Shown: in pieces, positions 1 through 6,512 of the stretch
How the letters are laid out: the number at the start of each line of letters is the position of its first letter
Position numbering within the stretch: the stretch's first letter is position 1
Assembly (NCBI GenBank): GCA_003444795.1
Contig: DLWR01000190.1
Location: 1 to 13,385 of the forward strand
Source of the DNA: Cryomorphaceae bacterium
GTDB taxonomy: Bacteria > Bacteroidota > Bacteroidia > Flavobacteriales > Schleiferiaceae
DNA: 13,385 nt
Reading direction: 5' to 3'
Program-made: the position numbers and the translations under genes
Notes under the pieces: generated by a model
What the model saw: only the letters and a program-made list of their open reading frames with translations
Told to the model about the DNA's origin: nothing
The model's database searches: none

Positions 1-15
1 AGCTCTCAAGCCCTT

Positions 16-873
16 TTACCACACAAAGATCTGTGCCGGCTGAAGTACGCGGTAATTCGTACGATCATAGAGGATGACCACCCACTCACATTCTTTCGGA
101 TTCCAGAGGGGATCCAAGGTTTTAGTGGCACTTCCGCTAAAGATCTGACCTGTGCTGCCGCCCGTGGCAGAAACTTCGATGCCGGTTGGACCGAGCGGCG
201 CGGCTCGGAGAACGTTTTTGTGTACGTAGAACTCGTCGCGGGTGTTGTTCGGCATTAATTGGGGAGAAACAATATGGGATTCTTTGAGGTAGACGGCAAT
301 ACCTAGGGAGTTGGTTTGACTGCTTTCAAGCTTTGCACTGTAATGAATGATTGCTTGGCGAGAAACGGAGTCATAGGCGGCGGAGAGCGTGAATAAGGCC
401 TCTGGGGTGGTCGCGATTTCTTGTGCAGCTAGGCTGGCCCAAGCAGTGTAAGTTTTTTGGTGCCCAGTGGGATAATCAGCGCGTTGAACCATACCCATGG
501 GGAGCGCAAAAATGCCAAAAAGGGTGGCAATGTCATCGCCCTCAACCGTGGTGAAGTCGGTGGGATATTCTGCCGTAACTCCGGTAAAACTGGAAGGGCC
601 CGCATGTAAGGCAATGGGAATGATGAGATTGGGGCCGTAAATGCTGTCGAGGGCCTTGATGGCTTTTGAGGCTTTTGGGCAGTTCTTACAGCGGTGTCCG
701 GTGAAGTCCTCAATGAAGACGGCGCGTGCCGTTTGGATGAGGGTGTCGCCGCGAACGACCGAGCTAGTGTCGACCGGATTAGGGTTTTCCTTGAAGGGCT
801 CCGTGATGACGTCACAGCTGGGCGCCAAGGCCCAAGCGGCCAGTAGGACCAGGGGGGTGAGGAACTTTTTCAT
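16..873 (-). CDS. Omp28-like lipoprotein with thioredoxin-type CKNC motif
   Basis: 285-aa protein, probably a lipid-anchored envelope protein of the Omp28-related family. The chosen start is the ATG at 873-871, which gives a classic lipoprotein signal (Met-Lys-Lys, hydrophobic core, then A-P-S-C with the lipidated Cys at 20). The open frame continues further upstream, but only as an out-of-frame reading of the preceding gene. A Pro/Asn-rich linker (about 25-45) leads into a thioredoxin-like domain: FIEDFTGHRCKNCPKAS at 53-69, with CxxC at 62-65, and a later Leu-Pro that looks like the cis-proline. One further Cys lies at 262. The family has no settled biochemical role; disulfide exchange or chaperone-like activity is inferred from the motif. 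Its ATG shares one base with the TGA of the upstream barrel gene, so the two are probably translationally coupled. The stop is TAA at 18-16. Any terminator lies outside the window. Confidence 0.85.
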   Translation of the reverse strand: MKKFLTPLVLLAAWALAPSCDVITEPFKENPNPVDTSSVVRGDTLIQTARAVFIEDFTGHRCKNCPKASKAIKALDSIYGPNLIIPIALHAGPSSFTGVTAEYPTDFTTVEGDDIATLFGIFALPMGMVQRADYPTGHQKTYTAWASLAAQEIATTPEALFTLSAAYDSVSRQAIIHYSAKLESSQTNSLGIAVYLKESHIVSPQLMPNNTRDEFYVHKNVLRAAPLGPTGIEVSATGGSTGQIFSGSATKTLDPLWNPKECEWVVILYDRTNYRVLQPAQIFVW

Positions 874-2540
874 CACAAACTCGTCGTTAGGGAGAAACTC
901 AAACCACTGGATGGAGGAACCACGCGGCAAACGCCGCCGACGCAGAAGATGCCTTGCTGCTGGCGGCCGTAGCCAATTTGAACACGAGTGGGACCGTTGA
1001 AGTGAATGAGCGAGAGAATAGGGTAGTGGATACGTCGGCTTTCGCTTGGATGTCCGTAGTTGTAAATGTCTTGTACGGCGATGGTCCAGTCGGGAGAAAG
1101 GGTCCATTCGGCAAGGCCCATGACCATATCCCCACGAAATCCATCCGCCAGGGCCAGTTGAAATTCGGTACGGAGCGTTTGTCCCTTTGGAAGCTTGATT
1201 TGGTTTTCCCAAACTACCGCCTGAACGTTAATGATGGAATCCGTACCAGGCGCTTCCAAAAGAGTGATATCGCCTACGCCATCATTCAAAACCGTCTTAT
1301 TGTATTGGAAGTTGAAAAGGGTGAGCTGGCTTTTAAACTTCTTGGAAAACTTGCGGGCCACGGAGGCATTCACATCGCGGAAGTACACGATAGGGCCAAA
1401 GGCAAAGGGGTTGGACGTGTAGCCTTGGGTGCCTTTTTGGCCGCGCGTACCATCTTCTAAGAAGCCCTTGTCAATGCTGTTGGCCACGGAGGTATTGAGG
1501 CTGATTTGGGTGCCATACGTGCCCCCAAGTTTGCTGCCTCGGGGAATCATGTAATTGATTTCGAACTGGCCGCCCATTTCGCCATTCACCTGCGTGGCAT
1601 AGGGGTAAAGTGCGGGAAGTGCATAGGTGTGCGGCTTTGTGGTGGGAGGCAAGAAATTGATGAAGAGATCAAACTGTTGACCATCGCGATTAGAGCGGAA
1701 GCTCATGTTGTCGATGCGCTTCACCGAGGCCAAAATGCCCAAGCCTTTTTTGCTAAAACTGAGGGTGCTCAAAAAGGCGGTACCCGGGCGGTAAATGTAC
1801 CCGTTATCGTAACTGGGATCATTGATTTTGTAGGCGTACTCGGTATTCCAAGAGAATCCCTTGTAAGTCAAATTCGCCCGAGTTGCCCATGCGCCCACAT
1901 TGTTGGGAAGATTGAGTACGGGGTCAAAGCTCTTTTGGAACTTGCTGACAAAGCTGGCGCCCAAGGTGGCGAATAACTGCTTCTCCGTCCAAGCGGGGAA
2001 GACCTGGTTGAGATTCCATTCGCCGTCCAGTCCGCGGACTATGCCTTCGCCTTTGCCGAAATACAGGCGTTGACGACCAAGAACGCCCTTGACGGTGAGA
2101 CCATGACCCATATCCGTGATAATGCGGACGCCGTCCATGGCATTGTCCAATCCCAGTCCACGCTCTTCGTAGGAACGGAAAACCAACCCCGAACCAAACT
2201 GCTCATAGAAGTTTCCGACCGTAATGTTCCAGCGATCCCGGTTGAGGCGAGCATAGCGGTAGCTGATGCCTTCACCCCGGTAGCCAGGAGGGAAGCCGAG
2301 CATGACGTTTTGGTAATTTTCGTAGCGCATGCCCGCTTGAAAATCGCCATCGGTGTAGGTGAAGAGGGCAAATCCTTGACCGAGCAGGCGCTCGTCGGGA
2401 TAGAATTCGCCACTTGGGTCTAAGACCTCATCGCGCAAATACCATTGGGCATCGCTTTGAAGGATGGCGCGCAGAGTGGATTGCTGCCCCCATGCAGACC
2501 ATGCGCTGGCACAAAGGGCAAGGAGGAGCAGTTTCTTCAT
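873..2540 (-). CDS. DUF6029-family outer-membrane beta-barrel protein
   Basis: 555-aa protein that matches what I know as DUF6029, a Bacteroidota-specific family with no known function. Residues 1-18 are a Sec signal peptide (MKK, Leu-rich core, cleavage likely before Gln19). The rest alternates short amphipathic strands rich in aromatic residues with Gly/Asp/Asn turns, as in an outer-membrane barrel. A family-typical block lies at about 109-140 (GNFYEQFGSGLVFRSYEERG, then LGLDNAMDGVRI). The C-terminus carries CVGGVCRVVP at 533-542 and ends in Leu rather than the usual terminal Phe. Cys533 and Cys538 are the only cysteines in the mature chain, so a disulfide is plausible. The gene sits 3 bases after a TlpA-like thioredoxin gene and overlaps the Omp28-like gene by one base, which implies a single transcript. 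A porin-like or assembly role is inference only. Confidence 0.85.
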   Translation of the reverse strand: MKKLLLLALCASAWSAWGQQSTLRAILQSDAQWYLRDEVLDPSGEFYPDERLLGQGFALFTYTDGDFQAGMRYENYQNVMLGFPPGYRGEGISYRYARLNRDRWNITVGNFYEQFGSGLVFRSYEERGLGLDNAMDGVRIITDMGHGLTVKGVLGRQRLYFGKGEGIVRGLDGEWNLNQVFPAWTEKQLFATLGASFVSKFQKSFDPVLNLPNNVGAWATRANLTYKGFSWNTEYAYKINDPSYDNGYIYRPGTAFLSTLSFSKKGLGILASVKRIDNMSFRSNRDGQQFDLFINFLPPTTKPHTYALPALYPYATQVNGEMGGQFEINYMIPRGSKLGGTYGTQISLNTSVANSIDKGFLEDGTRGQKGTQGYTSNPFAFGPIVYFRDVNASVARKFSKKFKSQLTLFNFQYNKTVLNDGVGDITLLEAPGTDSIINVQAVVWENQIKLPKGQTLRTEFQLALADGFRGDMVMGLAEWTLSPDWTIAVQDIYNYGHPSESRRIHYPILSLIHFNGPTRVQIGYGRQQQGIFCVGGVCRVVPPSSGLSFSLTTSL

Positions 2541-2543
2541 GGC

Positions 2544-3041
2544 TTATTCGATGGGTTGTCCCGCGGCGAGGGCTTCCACTTTGTGGGCGAGTTCCTCTTC
2601 TTCGCCGGGAACGTATTTGTTGGCTTGCCAGACAATTTTTCCATCACCGTCCAACAAGAAGGTGTGAGGAACGTTGTTCACGCCCATAGCGCGTCGGAGG
2701 TTGGAGTTGGGGTCGAGGTAGACGCTGTACTCCCAGGCTTGACCTGCCACAAAGGGGGCGACCTTGCTCATGGTGCGCGGATCGTCAATAGAAATGGCCA
2801 GGACTTTCACGTCCGTCTCTTCGACGAGGTCGATGTAATAGTCGTGGAAGGCGTTCAGCTCGCTGATGCAGGGTTTGCACCAGGTAGCCCAAAAACTAAC
2901 AATCATCGGATGGCCGTCGTTTTTGAGGGAGGCGGCGTCCAAGGTTTGGCCTTGGAGGTTTTGAATTTCGGCTTTTGGTAGACCTTGGCTAAAAGCAGCA
3001 AAGGTGGTTAATAGTAGGAGGAGGGTAGTGAGGTGCTTCAT
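2544..3041 (-). CDS. TlpA-like periplasmic thiol-disulfide oxidoreductase
   Basis: 165-aa thioredoxin-fold protein of the TlpA/ResA type. The start was set at the ATG at 3041-3039, which gives a signal peptide (residues 1-18, cleavage likely after Ser18 before Gln). The in-frame extension to 3068 would be translated from the U-tract of a terminator and is rejected. Visible motifs are FWATWCKPC with catalytic Cys55 and Cys58, an LAISIDD strand at 81-87, and GVNNVPHTFLLD at 120-131 with cis-Pro125. These are the full set for an active thioredoxin domain, at normal length for the family. In the periplasm such proteins reduce or isomerise disulfides, usually with electrons from a DsbD/CcdA-type partner, which is not seen here. 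It is the first gene of a three-gene operon, 3 bases before the barrel gene. The barrel's lone cysteine pair and the lipoprotein CxxC are candidate partners (inference). Confidence 0.9.
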   Translation of the reverse strand: MKHLTTLLLLLTTFAAFSQGLPKAEIQNLQGQTLDAASLKNDGHPMIVSFWATWCKPCISELNAFHDYYIDLVEETDVKVLAISIDDPRTMSKVAPFVAGQAWEYSVYLDPNSNLRRAMGVNNVPHTFLLDGDGKIVWQANKYVPGEEEELAHKVEALAAGQPIE

Positions 3042-3054
3042 TCGGAAAAAGAAA

Positions 3055-3082
3055 AATCCGGAGAGCAAACGCCCTCCGGATT
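3055..3082 (-). terminator. Rho-independent terminator of the 649-aa gene
   Basis: The arms AATCCGGAG (3055-3063) and CTCCGGATT (3074-3082) form a perfect 9-bp stem. After one mismatch it is extended by a 2-bp GC pair closing an AAAC loop (3067-3070). Read on the minus strand, the stem is followed by a T-rich run (TTTTTCTTTTTCC, roughly 3056-3044). It lies 22 bases past the stop of the 649-aa gene and only about 14 bases before the ATG of the TlpA-like gene. Confidence 0.85.
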
Positions 3083-3104
3083 GTAAAAATAGGAGATAAA
3101 CCTC

Positions 3105-5054
3105 TTAGTGAGCGACAGAGATGCGAACCGTTTGGATCGCGCCGTCGATGCTCACTTGAGCAGTATACAAGCCGTTTGGCAAGGCAGCGACTGGAACTTC
3201 CATGACGTGCTGACCAGCGGCCATCACCTCAGCAGGAATGTTCATGATTTGCTGACCGGCAATATTGTATACAGCAATAGCTACAGAAGCTTCTTGGTTC
3301 AAGTTGAGATCCAAGTTGGCAACAGTATTTGCAGGGTTGGGGAATGCCACCAAGGAAGCAGAAGCTTGCTCGTCTACGCCTAAAGCGTTGTTGGATACCC
3401 AAATGTTGTCGAAGTACAAGCTGTTGCCGTACTGGGAAGTACCTTCAAACTTGATGACCAAATCCGTAGCACCAGAGAACTGAGCCAAAGACACTTGGTT
3501 GGTCACCCACTGGCTAGCCTGGGGGTAGAAGCGTGCAGTTTGGTTTCCGGAAGTAGCCAACGTCGAGCCTGACTTGTCAAAGATGTTGGTCCAAGTCACG
3601 CCACAGTCGGTAGAAGCGAATACTTTGAAGGCATCGGCCTCACCTGCATACGAGCAGTATGCATGCTGGAAGTACAATTTGGGAGCGGTCAGCGTGCTGA
3701 TGTTGATCTTCTGGGTAGTTACGGACGCAACAACACCGGCTGGAATCGCATAGTAGTCCCAACGCAATGACTTCGCAGACTGTCCCCAGCCACCGAGTTC
3801 ATAGCTGGTACCAGCTACGGACTTGTCAACGACATACACACGAGGTGCCGTGGGGGTGTTGAACTGAAGGATCATGTCCGAAGGAACAGAGCCGATAGCT
3901 GCACCTTCCATGTCTTCCGTTTTAGGAGAAGGTTGAGGAGTTGAGCCCAAAACTGCAATGTTCACAGGGGCCGAACTGTTGTTCATACCGTTGTAGTCAC
4001 CGGAACCGTTAGGGCTTGATACCGTAGCGACCAAAGAGTTCGTGCCGCCCGACAAGGTAGTTTGAGGGAAGGTCACCGTAGCGGTTTGACCAGTGGTCAA
4101 GTTACCGGTCCAGCTCTGAGATACGGGAGTGCCGCCATTAACCGAGTACGAAACGGTAGCAGAAGTCAAGGTTACAGAGCCTGCGTTTTCAATGACAACG
4201 GAAGGAGTCACATTGGCGTCACACAAACCAGAGGTGCTCGCGTTCAAAGCAGAGACACCCGCATCTGCCAAGCCAGAAACGGCTTGAGGAGCAGAGTATG
4301 CAGCGTTCTTTACGTCCTTATTGCTGTTGTCTTGAACAAATGCAACCACAGCTACTTCGCCCAAGTTGGCAATATAGGTGGGAAGTGCTACGTTGAAGCT
4401 GAAAGACTGAGAGGCTCCTGCTGCCCAGGTATCTGCCAAAGGAGTTCCGCTCGCATTGGGAAGCATCTTGCGCATAACACTGTAGAAGTCCGTCTCGCCG
4501 TTAGATCCGGGTGCAGTAGGATAGTTAATTTGCTCTTCAACAATTACGGTGTGCAACTTCAAAGAGCCGGTAGAGCCTGAAGTGACCGCACTCGTGCCAG
4601 GGTTGCTCACAGAGACCACAACCTGGATAGAGTCGTAGGTAGCGTTCAACTGGTGGTACACGGAAACAGACAAAGGAGAAGACACGGCATAGCGCGTATC
4701 AATCATGTTTTGGTTTACGTTGGCAGGTGCACCAGCATAAGCAGAACCCGTGGCGGCCACGCCATCCATAGATGTCCAGGGTACCCCGTTTACACCATAA
4801 TAAGAAACGCGCGTAGCTACATCCGTAGGGTTAGCCGCGTTCATGGGGTCTACACCAGGCCAGGACGTCTGGTATTTAATGGAGATGGCCTTCGTCGTAT
4901 TGCTCTGGAGCAAGGTGTTGAAGGCGGGGTTTTGAGAGGCACAAGGTCCGCAAGACGCTTGGGTAAACTCCTCAAACAAAACCAAACGAGTTGCTTGAGC
5001 AAACGCGGAAGTTCCGAGGATCATCAAAGCAACGGCAAGCGTAAGTTTTTTCAT
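3105..5054 (-). CDS. T9SS-exported modular protein: thioredoxin-like/Omp28 domain, Ig-like domain, jelly-roll, sorting domain
   Basis: 649-aa secreted protein. Residues 1-19 are a Sec signal peptide (cleavage A-F-A/Q). Residues 21-255 are an Omp28/thioredoxin-like domain: LVLFEEFTQASCGPCASQNP with CGPC at 35-38, a probable cis-Pro at 92 (NGVPWTSMDG), and the Omp28-like stretch FYSVMRKMLP at 190-199. Residues about 265-368 resemble a CARDB/Ig-like adhesion domain, and about 380-555 a lectin-like jelly-roll ending in LYFDNIWVS. A T9SS type A C-terminal sorting domain follows from about 565 (FPNP at 571-574, NGLYTAQV near 623-630, short basic end VRISVAH). Known family behaviour: Sec export, passage through SprA, removal of the sorting domain and anchoring or release at the surface. 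Its substrate is unknown. CGPC is the motif of true thioredoxins, so redox activity is plausible. It is monocistronic, with its own terminator, and divergent from another T9SS cargo gene. Confidence 0.85.
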   Translation of the reverse strand: MKKLTLAVALMILGTSAFAQATRLVLFEEFTQASCGPCASQNPAFNTLLQSNTTKAISIKYQTSWPGVDPMNAANPTDVATRVSYYGVNGVPWTSMDGVAATGSAYAGAPANVNQNMIDTRYAVSSPLSVSVYHQLNATYDSIQVVVSVSNPGTSAVTSGSTGSLKLHTVIVEEQINYPTAPGSNGETDFYSVMRKMLPNASGTPLADTWAAGASQSFSFNVALPTYIANLGEVAVVAFVQDNSNKDVKNAAYSAPQAVSGLADAGVSALNASTSGLCDANVTPSVVIENAGSVTLTSATVSYSVNGGTPVSQSWTGNLTTGQTATVTFPQTTLSGGTNSLVATVSSPNGSGDYNGMNNSSAPVNIAVLGSTPQPSPKTEDMEGAAIGSVPSDMILQFNTPTAPRVYVVDKSVAGTSYELGGWGQSAKSLRWDYYAIPAGVVASVTTQKINISTLTAPKLYFQHAYCSYAGEADAFKVFASTDCGVTWTNIFDKSGSTLATSGNQTARFYPQASQWVTNQVSLAQFSGATDLVIKFEGTSQYGNSLYFDNIWVSNNALGVDEQASASLVAFPNPANTVANLDLNLNQEASVAIAVYNIAGQQIMNIPAEVMAAGQHVMEVPVAALPNGLYTAQVSIDGAIQTVRISVAH

Positions 5055-5075
5055 AGGTGCTTGGTTGATAAAAGA

Positions 5076-5129
5076 AAAAAGCCTTTTCAGGGGTTAAACA
5101 GAAGCGAAAGGTAAGCAAAAAGCCTTTTC
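5076..5129. repeat. Two direct copies of a 13-bp near-palindromic repeat
   Basis: The sequence AAAAAGCCTTTTC occurs at 5076-5088 and again at 5117-5129, exactly 41 bp apart (about four helical turns). Each copy is nearly self-complementary (AAAA-GC-CTTTT), as expected of a site bound by a dimeric regulator. Both lie in the upstream part of the leftward gene. They could equally be a chance product of A/T-rich sequence. Confidence 0.55.
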
Positions 5130-5165
5130 GATGAAGCGGGACCTGCGATTGGTATAGAGATGTAG

Positions 5166-5173
5166 TACCTTTG
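5166..5173 (+). promoter_or_regulatory. Bacteroidota -7 element (TAnnTTTG)
   Basis: TACCTTTG is a perfect match to the TAnnTTTG -7 box of the Bacteroidota housekeeping sigma factor. It lies 29 bp before the ATG of the 232-aa cargo gene, which would leave a leader of roughly 20-25 nt. A TTG at 5149-5151 could serve as the -33 box, but its 14-bp spacing is shorter than the usual 17-23, so that half is weak. Confidence 0.55.
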
Positions 5174-5202
5174 AAACGCTAAGAAAAACACCCCTTTTGT
5201 CC

Positions 5203-5901
5203 ATGAAACGCATCGCCCTTCTTTTTGCTCTTGTTTTTGGCTTTCATGCGAACGCCCAAAACATCGCCCTTCATGCCATTGGATACGGAAATGCCAATAG
5301 CCGCACCGGTACATTGGCCGAAGCGCATGTGAACTTGATCAACAATGGCACGACAACCAATAGCTACATCGTAAAGCGCACGCAGGTGGGCACGACAGGC
5401 CTTGTGGATTCCAACTACTTCTGCTGGGATCTCTGCTACCCGACGTGGGTAAATCAGAGTCAAGGCACTGTGGACATTGCCCCAGGAAGTGTGGCCTATG
5501 ACTTTAGTGGATACGCCTACGTGTTAGACACCGCAGCCAATGGACAAGACACGATTTGGTACACCTTTGAGAATGTGGCCGATAGTACGGACGCCATTAC
5601 CGTTCCTGTTTTGTTTGTGTTCTCGACTACGTTTGGTCAAAATGAATTACCGACCCCATCGGCCAAGATCTATCCTAACCCCAGCAGTACGGGGCGTGTC
5701 ACGGTAGAATTTGCAGCTAGTCCAGCAGCTGTGACGGTAGAAGTGCTTGATGTCCTGGGTAAACTACAGCACGTTATTGACGTTCCTGCCTTCGCCACTC
5801 AGGCGGTTTGGGTAAGTGAGGATGCCCCTACAGGGGTCTACCTGCTACGAAAGCGTTCTGGTGTTCAGGTAGAGAATTTGGGCAAAGTGCTCATATATTA
5901 A
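5203..5901 (+). CDS. Small secreted T9SS type A sorting-domain protein
   Basis: 232-aa T9SS cargo protein of unknown function. The ATG at 5203 is preferred over an in-frame TTG six bases upstream because it gives a standard signal peptide (MKRIALLFALVFGFHANA, cleavage before Gln19). The mature N-terminal domain (about 19-145) is beta-rich. It contains FCWDLCYP, with Cys74 and Cys78 probably forming a disulfide, and then alternating strands up to VPVLFVFS. This C-W-x-x-C-Y pattern recurs in small sorting-domain proteins of the phylum. A linker leads into a type A sorting domain from about 154 (IYPNPSSTGRVTVEF, VEVLDVLGK, TGVYLLR), so Sec export followed by SprA-dependent surface display or release is expected. 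A good -7 box lies just upstream. The gene ends 35 bp before ruvA with no terminator between, so read-through into ruvA and sprA is likely. Confidence 0.85.
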   Translation: MKRIALLFALVFGFHANAQNIALHAIGYGNANSRTGTLAEAHVNLINNGTTTNSYIVKRTQVGTTGLVDSNYFCWDLCYPTWVNQSQGTVDIAPGSVAYDFSGYAYVLDTAANGQDTIWYTFENVADSTDAITVPVLFVFSTTFGQNELPTPSAKIYPNPSSTGRVTVEFAASPAAVTVEVLDVLGKLQHVIDVPAFATQAVWVSEDAPTGVYLLRKRSGVQVENLGKVLIY

Positions 5902-5941
5902 CATACCAAAGGCCCTGACTAGGCGTTAATCCCGGTATGTT
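5900..5941 (+). promoter_or_regulatory. Inverted repeat spanning the cargo-gene stop and the ruvA start
   Basis: AACATACC (5900-5907) and GGTATGTT (5934-5941) are perfect 8-bp inverted arms with a 26-nt loop. In the mRNA the right arm would pair up the ruvA ATG (5937-5939), and the left arm includes the last two bases of the upstream TAA. A short inner hairpin (GCC at 5912-5914... GGC nearby) is possible. No U-tract follows, so this is not a normal terminator. A translational coupling structure is the likelier reading. Confidence 0.45.
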
Positions 5942-6512
5942 TCACCACTTCGTAGGTCGCCTTGTAGAGAAATCGCCCGCACATGCCATTGTGGAATGCG
6001 GGGGTGTTGGGTACTACTTTCATATTTCCCTGACGACCTATGGCCAGTTGCCTGACGGATCAGAAGTAAAATTGCTCGCGCATGCGGTCTACCGGGAAGA
6101 TGCCCAGTTGCTCTTTGGCTTCATGACTGCGGCGGAGCGTGACGTATTCCTTTTGCTTCTGAGCGTTTCAGGGGTTGGGGCCAATACGGCCCGAATGATT
6201 TTGTCCGCACTGGCGCCAACAGAAGCAGTGCAAGCGATTGCCTCAGGGAATAGCGGCTTGCTTCAGCGTATTAAGGGCATTGGTGCCAAAACGGCCCAGC
6301 GCATTGTGGTGGACTTGCGCGATAAGGTGGGCAAGGTCGATGCAACGGTTGATCTTGGTGAGGTAGGTTCCGTTCGTGCCGAGGCGATTCAAGCCCTTAC
6401 AGTCTTGGGCTTCACGCGAGGCCCAGTGGAGAAGGCGGTTGCCAGCATCTTGGCGAAGGACCCTGGAGCAACAGTAGAATCCGTTGTCAAACTGGCTTTA
6501 GGACAGCTCTAA
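5937..6512 (+). CDS. ruvA: Holliday junction branch-migration complex subunit RuvA
   Basis: 191-aa cytoplasmic DNA-repair protein. As a tetramer it binds four-way Holliday junctions and loads the RuvB motor for branch migration before RuvC cleavage. Domain I (1-62) is the OB-fold, with GVGYYFHIS at 23-31 and the usual HAVYREDAQLLFGF segment at 49-62. Domain II (about 65-135) has two helix-hairpin-helix motifs, LLSVSGVGANTARMIL at 74-89 and LQRIKGIGAKTAQRIV at 109-124, which hold the DNA backbone. Domain III (about 145-191) is the small RuvB-binding domain, with the typical ALTVLGF at 153-159. Length is normal and no key motif is missing. The start is the only ATG that gives the full OB-fold. 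The stop TAA shares its last base with the ATG of sprA, so the two are probably translated in a coupled way. RuvA has no direct link to secretion; ruvA next to sprA is, to my knowledge, a recurrent arrangement in Bacteroidota. Confidence 0.97.
   Translation: MFHHFVGRLVEKSPAHAIVECGGVGYYFHISLTTYGQLPDGSEVKLLAHAVYREDAQLLFGFMTAAERDVFLLLLSVSGVGANTARMILSALAPTEAVQAIASGNSGLLQRIKGIGAKTAQRIVVDLRDKVGKVDATVDLGEVGSVRAEAIQALTVLGFTRGPVEKAVASILAKDPGATVESVVKLALGQL

Larger units (their letters stand above)
5055..5202. promoter_or_regulatory. Divergent intergenic region between two T9SS cargo genes
   Basis: This 148-bp gap separates the start of the minus-strand 649-aa gene from that of the plus-strand 232-aa gene, so it must hold promoters for both. 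It is A-rich and holds two copies of a 13-bp repeat and one good Bacteroidota -7 element facing right. For the leftward gene only a 7/8 match to TAnnTTTG is visible (minus strand, TACCTTTC at 5113-5106), without a convincing -33 box. Confidence 0.6.

Noticed and set aside
874..1212. N-terminal extension of the Omp28-like gene by 113 codons
   Set aside because: It reads through the barrel gene in another frame, has low-complexity Arg/Pro/Ser content with no domain, and would bury the clear lipoprotein signal peptide that starts at 873.
954..2981. Plus-strand open frames opposite the barrel and thioredoxin genes (up to 178 codons)
   Set aside because: They mirror real genes on the other strand, have no recognisable domains or signal peptides, and overlap one another.
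3042..3068. Nine-residue N-terminal extension of the TlpA-like protein
   Set aside because: It is translated from the terminator stem and U-tract (hence the Phe run) and spoils the signal peptide that begins at 3041.
5106..5113. Leftward promoter TACCTTTC for the 649-aa gene
   Set aside because: It matches only seven of eight positions of the -7 consensus and has no TTG box at the right distance, so it was not listed as a separate promoter.
5197..5202. TTG start two codons before the ATG of the 232-aa cargo gene
   Set aside because: The ATG at 5203 gives the normal Met-Lys-Arg signal peptide start, and there is no ribosome-binding sequence that would favour TTG.
5211..5272. 11-bp direct repeat CATCGCCCTTC at 5211 and 5262
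   Set aside because: Both copies lie in the coding sequence and encode the same Ile-Ala-Leu run. A chance repeat within a signal-peptide region is the simplest explanation.
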